Shown: positions 43,933 to 51,003 of the stretch, piece after piece
Position numbering within the stretch: the stretch's first letter is position 1
Layout of the letters: each line of letters starts with the position of its first letter
DNA from: Winogradskyella sp.
Lineage (GTDB): Bacteria > Bacteroidota > Bacteroidia > Flavobacteriales > Flavobacteriaceae
Assembly (NCBI RefSeq): GCF_013213975.1
Contig: NZ_JABSST010000009.1
Span: 1-53,095 of the forward strand
Direction of reading: 5' to 3'
Length of the DNA: 53,095 nt
Translations under genes and position numbers: made by a program
Notes under the pieces: model-generated
Database searches by the model: none
The model's input: only the letters and a program-made list of their open reading frames with translations
What the model was told of the DNA's origin: nothing

Positions 43933-44835
43933 ATGAAAACCAAATTTACACTACTACTTACGTTTATTATGACCTACGGATTTACTCAAAGTGAAGATGT
44001 AACTGTCAAGAATCTTAAACTCAATACACAACTCGACCATTTTGCAGCACGCGTGGTTGGAGAAAAGGTGTTTTTTAGTCATAATTTAAAAACAAAACGC
44101 GGTCGACCAATCAAAGATAAATATGATGGCTTTATTTATGTAATGTACGAGGCACCATTGCGTGACGATGGTGCGATTGAAAATGAAACACCTGTGGTGA
44201 AAACTGAGTTAGGCCGATTTAATATGTCGTCAGCAACCTTTTCCAAGGACGGAAAATACATGTACTTTACCACAAATCATCAAGGGAAAGGTACTAATAA
44301 ACTGAAAGGCATTGAGACCTATAATTTACAGATACAACGTGCAGAATATGTCGAAGGACAAGGTTGGACCAATTTTGAGACCTTAGCATTTTGTAAACCC
44401 GATAATAATTTTGCACATCCTGCTTTAAGTCCAGATGGAAGCACCTTATATTTTATTTCAGATATAAAAGGCACAAAAGGAAAATCGGATTTATATAAGG
44501 TGTCGGTTACTGATCATAAGACTTATGGAGAAATCACAAGTTTGGGAGAAACTATCAATTCTTCTCGTACAGAAATATTCCCATTCATTAGTGCAGATAA
44601 CAAGCTTTATTTTACTTCAAATCGCAGAGGTGGCAAAGGAGGTTTAGATATTTATGTTTACGATTTAAATTCTCAAGATGCGGAACAAGTGCCTACATCT
44701 CTTAACGAACCTATTAATAGTCGTGGTGATGACTTTTCTTTTTTCTTAAATGAGGAGTTAACTTCTGGGTATTTATCATCAAGACGATCTCGTGGTGAGG
44801 GTGGAGACGATTTGTACTATTTTGAGAAGTTTTAG
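43933..44835 (+). CDS. Exported PD40/WD40-like beta-propeller protein
   Basis: 300 residues with a signal peptide (MKTKFTLLLTFIMTYGFTQ). PD40 strands are ATFSKDGKYMYFTTNHQGKG, HPALSPDGSTLYFISDIKGT, FPFISADNKLYFTSNRRGGK and GGLDIYVYDL. These units occur in TolB and in the N-terminal part of bacteroidete OmpA-family proteins; no OmpA domain follows here. It is cotranscribed with the GlmU-like gene. Its stop overlaps the convergent SBP gene by 4 nt. Confidence 0.82.
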   Translation: MKTKFTLLLTFIMTYGFTQSEDVTVKNLKLNTQLDHFAARVVGEKVFFSHNLKTKRGRPIKDKYDGFIYVMYEAPLRDDGAIENETPVVKTELGRFNMSSATFSKDGKYMYFTTNHQGKGTNKLKGIETYNLQIQRAEYVEGQGWTNFETLAFCKPDNNFAHPALSPDGSTLYFISDIKGTKGKSDLYKVSVTDHKTYGEITSLGETINSSRTEIFPFISADNKLYFTSNRRGGKGGLDIYVYDLNSQDAEQVPTSLNEPINSRGDDFSFFLNEELTSGYLSSRRSRGEGGDDLYYFEKF

Positions 44836-46430
44836 TGTTTTTTAACGTTTTTAAGCTCTAGTAGGTTGGTAGCATTAATACCAAGTCCTTTTACGTCTTT
44901 TCGAGTAAAACGGACCACTTCATCATAGAATAAAGGCACTATTGGTGCTGTTGCCATAACTAAGGAATCCATCTTAGTGTAAAGCGCTTCGCGATTTGTA
45001 ATATCAGTTTCTAAATACGACGCTTCGTAAAGTGCATCGAATTCAGTATTTGAATAATGGGTATAATTTGGGCCATTTGGAGCAAAATTTTTACTGTAAT
45101 AGAGTGATAAATAATTCTCAGCATCAGGATAATCAGCAATCCAGCTCGCTCTAAAAAAATCTAATTGACCATTGGCTTTCGCATCTTTTAAGCTTGAAGC
45201 AGGAATAACATCTACATTAACTTCAATGCCTATTTTCTGAATCTCACGTTGAATAAACTCACAAAAACTCAGATAATTACTTGTAGTCGTTAAGGTGATT
45301 TCTGGATTTTGAATGCCAGTATCGTCTTTAAATTCGGAGACCAAAGCTTTGGCTTTTTCTAGTTGATATGAAAATCCAATAGCGTTATCATAACCTGGTA
45401 GTCCTTTAGGTATAAACCCACCATTAGCTGGTATACCAATACCATTTCGTAAATAGGTCATCATTTTAGCGCGATCAAACCCCATGTTTATAGCTTGTCT
45501 CAATTTTTGCGATTGTAATTCATTGACATCGGACTCCATATAAAAGGCTAAATATTCTGTATTTAAATATGGACCACGAATCATGTTTACATCCTTTTTA
45601 TACAGCTCACGTAATTGCCCTTCACTAGTAAGAATTTCGTCTTTATACGAAGCATCGAGACCAGAAACAAAATCGATATTACCTTGTGCAAATTGCAAAA
45701 ATTCACTTTGCTTATCAGGCAAGAAGGTTACAGCTACAGCTTCAAGGTATGGCAATTGTTGTCCTTTGCTATCGACTTCAAAGTAATTATTGTTTCGTCT
45801 ATAAACGAGCTTAATATTTTCCTCCCATCGTTTAAATTTGAAAGGTCCTGTTCCAATTGGATGAGATCTGAAGTCACTGCCGTAATGCGATACAATTTCT
45901 TTTGGTACTACAGAGCAGTATTTCATGGTAAGTAGTCCAAGGAAAGCTGGAAAGGGTTGTTTTAGTTTAATCTCAAAAATGGAATCGTTAACTGCTGAAT
46001 AATGATCAACCTTATTCAATACCCAACTTCCTGGCGAAGCTAAGGTTTTGTCTTGTAATCGTTTAAAGCTATAAACAAAATCAGAGGCCTTAACCGGTCT
46101 TGTAGAATCTTTACCAAAACGCTCGTGTTCATGAAAGTTTACATCATCTCTTAAAATAAATGTGTAGGTTGTGGCGCTATCACTAACCGTCCAGCTTTTA
46201 GCAATACATGGTTTTACATTAAGCTGTTCATCCATTTGTACTAAGCCATTAAAAAGCTGATGTGTAGCCCAAATGTCAGCCAGGTCTTTAGAGAATGCAG
46301 GATCCAAAGATCCAATATTCTTATGCTCATTATATCTAAAAACAAGTTGATCCTTGCTGGCAGTTGTCTCTGACTTGCAAGCGTATAGAAGGACAAAAAT
46401 TAAGAATGGAAATCTTATGAGTTTTAGCAT
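44832..46430 (-). CDS. OppA-like (SBP_bac_5) substrate-binding lipoprotein
   Basis: About 532 residues from the ATG at 46430, chosen because MLKLIRFPFLIFVLLYACKS forms a lipoprotein signal with the lipobox LYAC; a longer start at 46457 would place nine odd residues ahead of it. SBP family 5 motifs are GSLDPAFSKDLADIWATHQL, FNGLVQMDEQLNVKPCIAKS, WTVSDSATTYTFILRDDVNF and HPIGTGPFKFKRWEENIKLV. It binds peptides or similar solutes, but no permease genes are adjacent. It is convergent with the PD40 gene and divergent from mtaB. Confidence 0.88.
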   Translation of the reverse strand: MLKLIRFPFLIFVLLYACKSETTASKDQLVFRYNEHKNIGSLDPAFSKDLADIWATHQLFNGLVQMDEQLNVKPCIAKSWTVSDSATTYTFILRDDVNFHEHERFGKDSTRPVKASDFVYSFKRLQDKTLASPGSWVLNKVDHYSAVNDSIFEIKLKQPFPAFLGLLTMKYCSVVPKEIVSHYGSDFRSHPIGTGPFKFKRWEENIKLVYRRNNNYFEVDSKGQQLPYLEAVAVTFLPDKQSEFLQFAQGNIDFVSGLDASYKDEILTSEGQLRELYKKDVNMIRGPYLNTEYLAFYMESDVNELQSQKLRQAINMGFDRAKMMTYLRNGIGIPANGGFIPKGLPGYDNAIGFSYQLEKAKALVSEFKDDTGIQNPEITLTTTSNYLSFCEFIQREIQKIGIEVNVDVIPASSLKDAKANGQLDFFRASWIADYPDAENYLSLYYSKNFAPNGPNYTHYSNTEFDALYEASYLETDITNREALYTKMDSLVMATAPIVPLFYDEVVRFTRKDVKGLGINATNLLELKNVKKH

Positions 46431-46445
46431 ATAACTAATATGTTG

Positions 46446-46453
46446 TAAATTTG
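46446..46453 (+). promoter_or_regulatory. Probable mtaB -7 element
   Basis: TAAATTTG fits TAnnTTTG and lies 22 nt before the mtaB ATG, between the divergent SBP and mtaB starts. Confidence 0.45.
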
Positions 46454-46475
46454 CCAACTTGGTAAAAATACAAGA

Positions 46476-47807
46476 ATGAACCCAACAAAAAAAGTCGCAT
46501 TTTACACCTTAGGTTGTAAGCTTAACTTCTCTGAAACTTCTACAATAGCAAGAAGTTTTAAAGATGAGGGTTTTCAGCGTGTAGACTTTAGTGAAACAGC
46601 GGATATTTATGTGATTAATACCTGTTCCGTTACTGAAAATGCTGACAAACGCTTTAAAACCATTGTGAAGCAAGCTCAAAAGGTAAATCCTGACGCCTTT
46701 GTTGCTGCTATTGGTTGTTATGCACAGCTTAAGCCGGAAGAGTTAGCTGATGTTAATGGTGTAGATTTAGTCTTGGGTGCTACTGAAAAATTTAAAATCA
46801 CAGATTATCTTAACGACCTTTCCAAAAACCATTTTGGCGAAGTACATAGCTGTGAAATTGAAGAAGCCGATTTTTATGTTGGAAGTTATTCAATTGGTGA
46901 TAGAACACGAGCATTCTTGAAAGTTCAAGATGGCTGCGATTATAAATGTACCTACTGTACCATTCCTTTAGCTAGAGGAATTTCCAGAAGTGATACCATG
47001 ACAAACGTACTGAAGAACGCTCGAGAGATTTCAGAACAAGGTATAAAGGAGATTGTGTTAACTGGTGTCAATATTGGTGATTATGGGAAAGGTGAATTTG
47101 GAAATAAAAAACATGAGCATACTTTTTTAGATTTAGTGACTGAGTTAGATAAAGTTGAAGGTATTGAGCGCTTACGTATTTCTTCAATAGAGCCAAACCT
47201 TCTAAAAAATGAGACTATTGATTTAGTGTCTAAATCAAGAGCTTTTGTGCCGCATTTTCATGTGCCGTTACAAAGTGGTAGCAATGACATCTTAAAAAAG
47301 ATGAAGCGTCGCTATTTGAGAGAATTATATACAGATCGTGTAAGTAAGATTAAGGAGGTAATGCCACATGCTTGCATAGGAGTAGATGTTATTGTAGGAT
47401 TTCCTGGTGAAACAGATGAACACTTCTTAGAAACCTATAACTTCCTAAACACGTTAGATATTTCTTATTTGCATGTGTTTACTTATTCTGAGCGCGATAA
47501 TACAGAGGCTGCAGAGATGGAAGGTGTAGTGCCTAAAAATGTGAGAGCAAAACGTAGCAAAATGCTACGTGGTTTATCGGCTAAAAAACGTCGTGCTTAT
47601 TATGAGCAACAATTAGGTTCTAAACGTACCGTTTTGTTTGAAGGCGAAAACAAAGAAGGCTATATACATGGCTTTACCGAAAACTATGTTAAAGTAAAAA
47701 CACCTTGGAATCCCGAACTTGTAAATACACTTCATGAGGTTAAACTCACTACTATTGATGACGACGGATTGGTGAGATTTGAATTTATAAAAACACTAGT
47801 ATCCTAA
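46476..47807 (+). CDS. mtaB: tRNA t6A37 C2-methylthiotransferase
   Basis: 443 residues. The N-terminal methylthiotransferase domain holds three cluster cysteines: C14 (TLGCKLN), C50 (NTCSVTENADKR) and C81 (AIGCYAQLKPEE). The radical SAM motif CxxxCxxC is C154, C158 and C161 in VQDGCDYKCTYCTIPLARG. The tail (GFTENYVKVKTPW) is a TRAM-like RNA-binding domain. The NTCSVT and SRSDT features fit MtaB rather than MiaB or RimO. It converts t6A37 to ms2t6A in ANN-decoding tRNAs. It is followed by a strong terminator shared with the convergent GNAT gene. Confidence 0.93.
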   Translation: MNPTKKVAFYTLGCKLNFSETSTIARSFKDEGFQRVDFSETADIYVINTCSVTENADKRFKTIVKQAQKVNPDAFVAAIGCYAQLKPEELADVNGVDLVLGATEKFKITDYLNDLSKNHFGEVHSCEIEEADFYVGSYSIGDRTRAFLKVQDGCDYKCTYCTIPLARGISRSDTMTNVLKNAREISEQGIKEIVLTGVNIGDYGKGEFGNKKHEHTFLDLVTELDKVEGIERLRISSIEPNLLKNETIDLVSKSRAFVPHFHVPLQSGSNDILKKMKRRYLRELYTDRVSKIKEVMPHACIGVDVIVGFPGETDEHFLETYNFLNTLDISYLHVFTYSERDNTEAAEMEGVVPKNVRAKRSKMLRGLSAKKRRAYYEQQLGSKRTVLFEGENKEGYIHGFTENYVKVKTPWNPELVNTLHEVKLTTIDDDGLVRFEFIKTLVS

Positions 47808-47810
47808 ATC

Positions 47811-47845
47811 AAAAAACCCGAAACTATCACAGTTTCGGGTTTTTA
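47811..47845. terminator. Bidirectional terminator (mtaB / GNAT)
   Basis: AAAACCCGAAACT and AGTTTCGGGTTTT form a perfect 13-bp stem with an ATCAC loop, A and T runs on the two sides, between the convergent ends at 47807 and 47863. Confidence 0.9.
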
Positions 47846-47862
47846 ATTTATTTCTTTTTCAA

Positions 47863-48159
47863 TTATATGCGAATACCAACAGGTAGCATTCGCTTATATT
47901 TTCTATTTCCTCTTACAAATTTTGCAATCTCTGGACTTGTTGGCACCATACTGATATTACGATCTTTAATATCATCGAATACCATAGCTAAAAACTCTTT
48001 TTCAAACTCGAGGGATTTAATTGTTTCAGGAATAATCATCTTTGTTAAAAATATTTTACGCTCTTGTAAAGAATATTCTATAACAGCCATATCATTTTCA
48101 ACCTTTAATTCATATTGACGCAGAAAGTCATTATCAATCAATTCAGCAGTTTCAGTCAT
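47863..48159 (-). CDS. Small GNAT-like N-acetyltransferase (YidJ type)
   Basis: 98 residues. RQYELKVENDMAVIEYSLQE and RKIFLTKMIIPETIKSLEFE are followed by FDDIKDRNISMVPTSPEIAK, in which the strand before the P pattern and the FVRGNRKYKRMLP tail match the minimal acetyltransferase family PF14542 in length and order. The usual RGxGxA acetyl-CoA loop is poor (SLEFEKEFLA), so catalytic activity is uncertain. It is convergent with mtaB and divergent from the hydrolase at 48336. Confidence 0.6.
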   Translation of the reverse strand: MTETAELIDNDFLRQYELKVENDMAVIEYSLQERKIFLTKMIIPETIKSLEFEKEFLAMVFDDIKDRNISMVPTSPEIAKFVRGNRKYKRMLPVGIRI

Positions 48160-48212
48160 AATTTTCTTTGTTTTTTAAGTTAGCGGTTGGCAAGTAGATA
48201 CTACATTTTCTG

Positions 48213-48233
48213 TAATTTTGCAGTGCAAAGGTA
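48213..48233. promoter_or_regulatory. Face-to-face -7 elements of the divergent GNAT and hydrolase genes
   Basis: Plus-strand TAATTTTG at 48213-48220 and minus-strand TACCTTTG at 48233-48226 both fit TAnnTTTG and are only 5 nt apart. Each predicted start falls in or next to the other element, so polymerase could use one direction at a time. The -33 elements are not clear on either side. Confidence 0.4.
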
Positions 48234-48335
48234 CAAAAAATCAACGAGAGTTGTAAGTGTTTGCTTTTAAAACCTTTAAGTATAGGTGATTGGCGCATAA
48301 GTGGCATCAAAAATAGCCTTGCTAAAAATTGACTC

Positions 48336-48998
48336 ATGAACTCGACTAAAACCCATGTTTATCTTATGCCTGGTATGGCTGCAAACCCAAGCATATTTGA
48401 GTATATAAAGTTACCGGAATCTGCTTACCAAATACATTGGTTAGAATGGCAGATCCCTAATAAAGACGAGTCCTTGCAAGATTATGCGAAGCGCATGTGT
48501 AGCTTCGTTAAACATGATCATATAGTACTTTTGGGGGTGTCCTTTGGTGGCATATTAGTTCAGGAGATGAGCCATTTTTTAAACCTAAAAAATCTCTTTG
48601 TTGTATCCAGTGTTAAAACCCATCATGAATTACCTAAACGTTTAAAGTTTTTAAAACATACCAAAGCCTATAAAATATTACCAACCCAGCTTGTAGGAAA
48701 TATTGATTTATTGGCAAAATATGCTTTTGGTGAGACAATAAAGAAGCGTATTGACTTATATAAAAAGTACCTCTCTGTCAGTGATAAAACTTATTTGGAT
48801 TGGGCGATAAAACAAGTTGTGTGTTGGGAACAAGAAGAGCCGCATCCAGATGCTATTTATATTCATGGTGATAACGACATTGTGTTTCCGTATTCTTGTG
48901 AGGGCAATTGTATTGTTATAAAAGGAGGCACTCATATTATGATCATCAATAAGTATAAATGGTTTAATGAAAACCTACCAAAACTTATAGAGTCTTGA
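48336..48998 (+). CDS. Small alpha/beta hydrolase
   Basis: 220 residues, no signal peptide. The oxyanion region is VYLMPGMAANPSIFEYIKLP, the nucleophile elbow is HIVLLGVSFGGILVQEM (Ser69), the acid is probably the aspartate in YIHGDNDIVFPY, and the base is the histidine in VIKGGTHIMIIN. All triad members are present. This is a soluble lipase/esterase-like hydrolase of unknown substrate. A promoter element lies near 48213. Confidence 0.85.
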   Translation: MNSTKTHVYLMPGMAANPSIFEYIKLPESAYQIHWLEWQIPNKDESLQDYAKRMCSFVKHDHIVLLGVSFGGILVQEMSHFLNLKNLFVVSSVKTHHELPKRLKFLKHTKAYKILPTQLVGNIDLLAKYAFGETIKKRIDLYKKYLSVSDKTYLDWAIKQVVCWEQEEPHPDAIYIHGDNDIVFPYSCEGNCIVIKGGTHIMIINKYKWFNENLPKLIES

Positions 48999-49044
48999 AT
49001 TTGAAAGAATTAAATAGTTTATTACATTTAAAAAAAATAATACC

Positions 49045-49971
49045 ATGCACATTTTTAAAAATATATTAGCCGCTGTTGGATTGGTCTGTGTTTCTGGACT
49101 TTTTATCTTTTCGATGCAGAAAGCACCTTCCGATGAAACTTTTGGAAAAGAAACGCCTATTGTTAATGATTATAATGTATATGCCTTAGAGATGCCTGAA
49201 GGATTAAACTTTGCCGGGGAAATGGTACCTGTAGAGAATCCTGATATTTTTGAGCGTATGGATAGAGAATTACTAGTCAATACATATTGGCAGTCTAATG
49301 GTTTATTAATGTTCAAACGATCTCAAAAGTATTTTCCTGTTATTGAACCTATTTTGAAGAAAAATGGTGTTCCTGAAGATTTTAAGTATTTAGCTGTTAT
49401 AGAAAGTGGTCTTACAAATGCTGTTTCTCCGGCTGGTGCGAGAGGGTTTTGGCAAATCATGAAAACAACTGCAAGAGAGAATGGGTTAGAGGTTAATGCT
49501 AATGTAGATGAGCGTTATAATTTGGAAATGGCTACAGAAGTTGCATGTAAATATTTGAAGAAAGCGAAAGAAGAGTTAGGATCGTGGACTTTAGCAGCTG
49601 CAGCCTACAATGCTGGTAATGCAGGTATTTCTAGACGCTTAAAAGAGCAAGGTGTTAGTGATTATTACGATTTGCTTTTAGGTGAAGAAACAGGTCGTTA
49701 CATGTTTAGAATTGTTGCGCTGAAGGAAATTTTGAACAACCCATCTACCTATGGCTTTAATTTTAATACTGGAGACTTGTATAATTATATTCCAACTTAT
49801 AAAGTGGAAGTTGATACAGCGGTAACTGATTTTTCAACTTTTGCTAAGAGCTTTGGAATAAATTATAAAATTCTTAAGATTCATAACCCTTGGTTGAGAG
49901 AACGTCATCTCAATAATAAATCACGAAAAAAATATACCATAGAGATTCCTAAAGAAGGGTACTATAAATAG
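49045..49971 (+). CDS. Membrane-anchored lytic transglycosylase (MltD-like, SLT domain)
   Basis: 308 residues. The N-terminus (ILAAVGLVCVSGLFIFSMQ) is a signal or anchor without a lipobox cysteine. The SLT domain has the catalytic E120 in FKYLAVIESGLTNAVSP, then AGARGFWQIMKTTARENG and WTLAAAAYNAGNAGISRRLK. The C-terminal about 55 residues (FSTFAKSFGINYKILKIHNP) look like the start of a LysM-type or cell-wall-contact segment. It cleaves peptidoglycan to anhydro-muropeptides. A strong terminator follows. Confidence 0.9.
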   Translation: MHIFKNILAAVGLVCVSGLFIFSMQKAPSDETFGKETPIVNDYNVYALEMPEGLNFAGEMVPVENPDIFERMDRELLVNTYWQSNGLLMFKRSQKYFPVIEPILKKNGVPEDFKYLAVIESGLTNAVSPAGARGFWQIMKTTARENGLEVNANVDERYNLEMATEVACKYLKKAKEELGSWTLAAAAYNAGNAGISRRLKEQGVSDYYDLLLGEETGRYMFRIVALKEILNNPSTYGFNFNTGDLYNYIPTYKVEVDTAVTDFSTFAKSFGINYKILKIHNPWLRERHLNNKSRKKYTIEIPKEGYYK

Positions 49972-50008
49972 AAAAAAAGGCTTGAAATATATTCAAGCCT
50001 TTTTTTTT
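49972..50008. terminator. Bidirectional terminator (transglycosylase / TPR protein)
   Basis: AAAAAAAGGCTTGAA and TTCAAGCCTTTTTTT pair almost perfectly around ATATA. It begins directly after the stop at 49971 and overlaps the minus-strand stop at 50007. Confidence 0.9.
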
Positions 50009-50585
50009 ATCGTCTACTTCTTCGATTCTGTCTCGCCGAAGTTGGTTGTCCGTAATGCTGTTTCGGAATTGAGGCTTTTTTCATCTGCTGCTTCATCATT
50101 TTAATTTGCTCAGTCAACATATTACGCTTATCAAGTTGTTGAGCTTCTGCTAGTAATTTTTGAGCTTCCTGTTTTCTTCGCTTTGAAAAAGCTATACCTG
50201 CAAGATTTAATTTTGCCATAGCAAGATCGTGATCCATAGATAATCCTAAATCGATCGCTTTTTTAAAGTATTTTTCAGCTTCATTCATATTGGACTGCGA
50301 CACCATAATACCATTAAGGTAGTTTAAATACCCCTGTTGTTTCTTAACTAAAGCTCCTTTAGGGTTTTTAATTTTATCTAACCACTTTTTGGCGCCGGCA
50401 AAATCTTGCTTACGCAGTCTAAAGAAGGCCAATAATATCATTTCGTTTTTAAAGTATAAGAAAATGAATACTAAGGATAACAGGATATACATTATACCAT
50501 TACCGATATAACCTTCGGTAAATTGGTAGACTGCAAATGCAATTATTAAACCTGCAAGAACTAATTTTATATTTTTATTGAACAT
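50007..50585 (-). CDS. Membrane protein with DUF2892-like N-terminus and TPR-like repeats
   Basis: 192 residues. Two membrane segments lie at the N-terminus (NIKLVLAGLIIAFAVYQFT and GIMYILLSLVFIFLYFKNE). TPR-like helices follow (AGAKKWLDKIKNPKGALVK, YLNGIMVSQSNMNEAEKYFK, AMAKLNLAGIAFSKRRKQEA), and the end is very basic and Q/R-rich (QPTSARQNRRSRR). TPR proteins hold other proteins together; the partner is unknown. It ends inside the terminator at 49972-50008. Confidence 0.78.
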   Translation of the reverse strand: MFNKNIKLVLAGLIIAFAVYQFTEGYIGNGIMYILLSLVFIFLYFKNEMILLAFFRLRKQDFAGAKKWLDKIKNPKGALVKKQQGYLNYLNGIMVSQSNMNEAEKYFKKAIDLGLSMDHDLAMAKLNLAGIAFSKRRKQEAQKLLAEAQQLDKRNMLTEQIKMMKQQMKKASIPKQHYGQPTSARQNRRSRR

Positions 50586-50653
50586 ATATTCAGATTATTT
50601 TTTAAGGTGGGCAAAGTTAATAAATTTCTATAGAAATAATTTTATTTTGAAGC

Positions 50654-50683
50654 TTGCTAAAGTAAAAACTTGTTGTATATTTG
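50654..50683 (+). promoter_or_regulatory. rpmH promoter (TTG-N19-TAnnTTTG)
   Basis: TTG at 50654-50656 and TATATTTG at 50676-50683, 19 nt apart, followed by CAC. This is the same spacing and downstream CAC as the rpmE2 promoter. The leader to the ATG is about 55 nt. Confidence 0.7.
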
Positions 50684-50743
50684 CACGCAGTTTTGGAATA
50701 AGCCAAAGCAAAAGCGATAAAAAAGATTATAAAAAGATAAGAC

Positions 50744-50905
50744 ATGCCAAAAAGAACGTTTCAACCGTCAAAAAGAAAGAGAAGAAACAAGCACGGTTTT
50801 AGAGAAAGAATGGCTTCTGTAAACGGAAGAAAAGTTTTAGCACGTAGAAGAGCTAAAGGAAGAAAGAAATTGTCTGTATCTTCAGAATTAAGACATAAAA
50901 AATAA
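50744..50905 (+). CDS. rpmH: 50S ribosomal protein L34
   Basis: 53 residues: [40 protein letters not shown] and [13 protein letters not shown]. This is a full match to the universally conserved L34 pattern, including the FQPSKRKR start and the R-rich [16 protein letters not shown] core. It stabilises 23S rRNA in the large subunit. The short gene is easily missed because a longer spurious frame overlaps its 5' end. It has its own promoter (50654-50683) and terminator (50929-50961). The rnpA gene that often follows rpmH is absent; carB follows instead. Confidence 0.97.
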   Translation: MPKRTFQPSKRKRRNKHGFRERMASVNGRKVLARRRAKGRKKLSVSSELRHKK

Positions 50906-50907
50906 TG

Positions 50908-50923
50908 ATTAACAATTGTTAAT
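50908..50923. repeat. Perfect 16-bp palindrome after rpmH
   Basis: ATTAACAATTGTTAAT is self-complementary in full and starts 3 nt past the rpmH stop, just before the terminator. It could be an operator for carB or a chance AT-rich palindrome. Confidence 0.35.
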
Positions 50924-50928
50924 ATTTT

Positions 50929-50961
50929 AAAGGTGTTGCTTAGGTGTAACGCCTTTTTTTA
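50929..50961 (+). terminator. rpmH terminator
   Basis: AAAGGTGTT and AACGCCTTT pair with one G-U, 10-nt loop, then a T run. Confidence 0.8.
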
Positions 50962-50976
50962 TACCCTATTGATATT

Positions 50977-50984
50977 TATTTTTG
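50977..50984 (+). promoter_or_regulatory. Probable carB -7 element
   Basis: TATTTTTG fits TAnnTTTG, 19 nt before the carB ATG. The expected -33 falls in the T run of the rpmH terminator. Confidence 0.45.
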
Positions 50985-51003
50985 CAAACCAAAAGACAAT
51001 CTC

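Noticed and set aside
48152-48337. A 61-residue minus-strand frame
   Set aside because: It spans the divergent promoter region and overlaps the GNAT start; composition is not protein-like and no family is recognisable.
50578-50802. A 74-residue plus-strand frame upstream of and overlapping rpmH
   Set aside because: It reads through the rpmH promoter and 5' end in another frame; the L34 protein at 50744-50905 is unmistakable.
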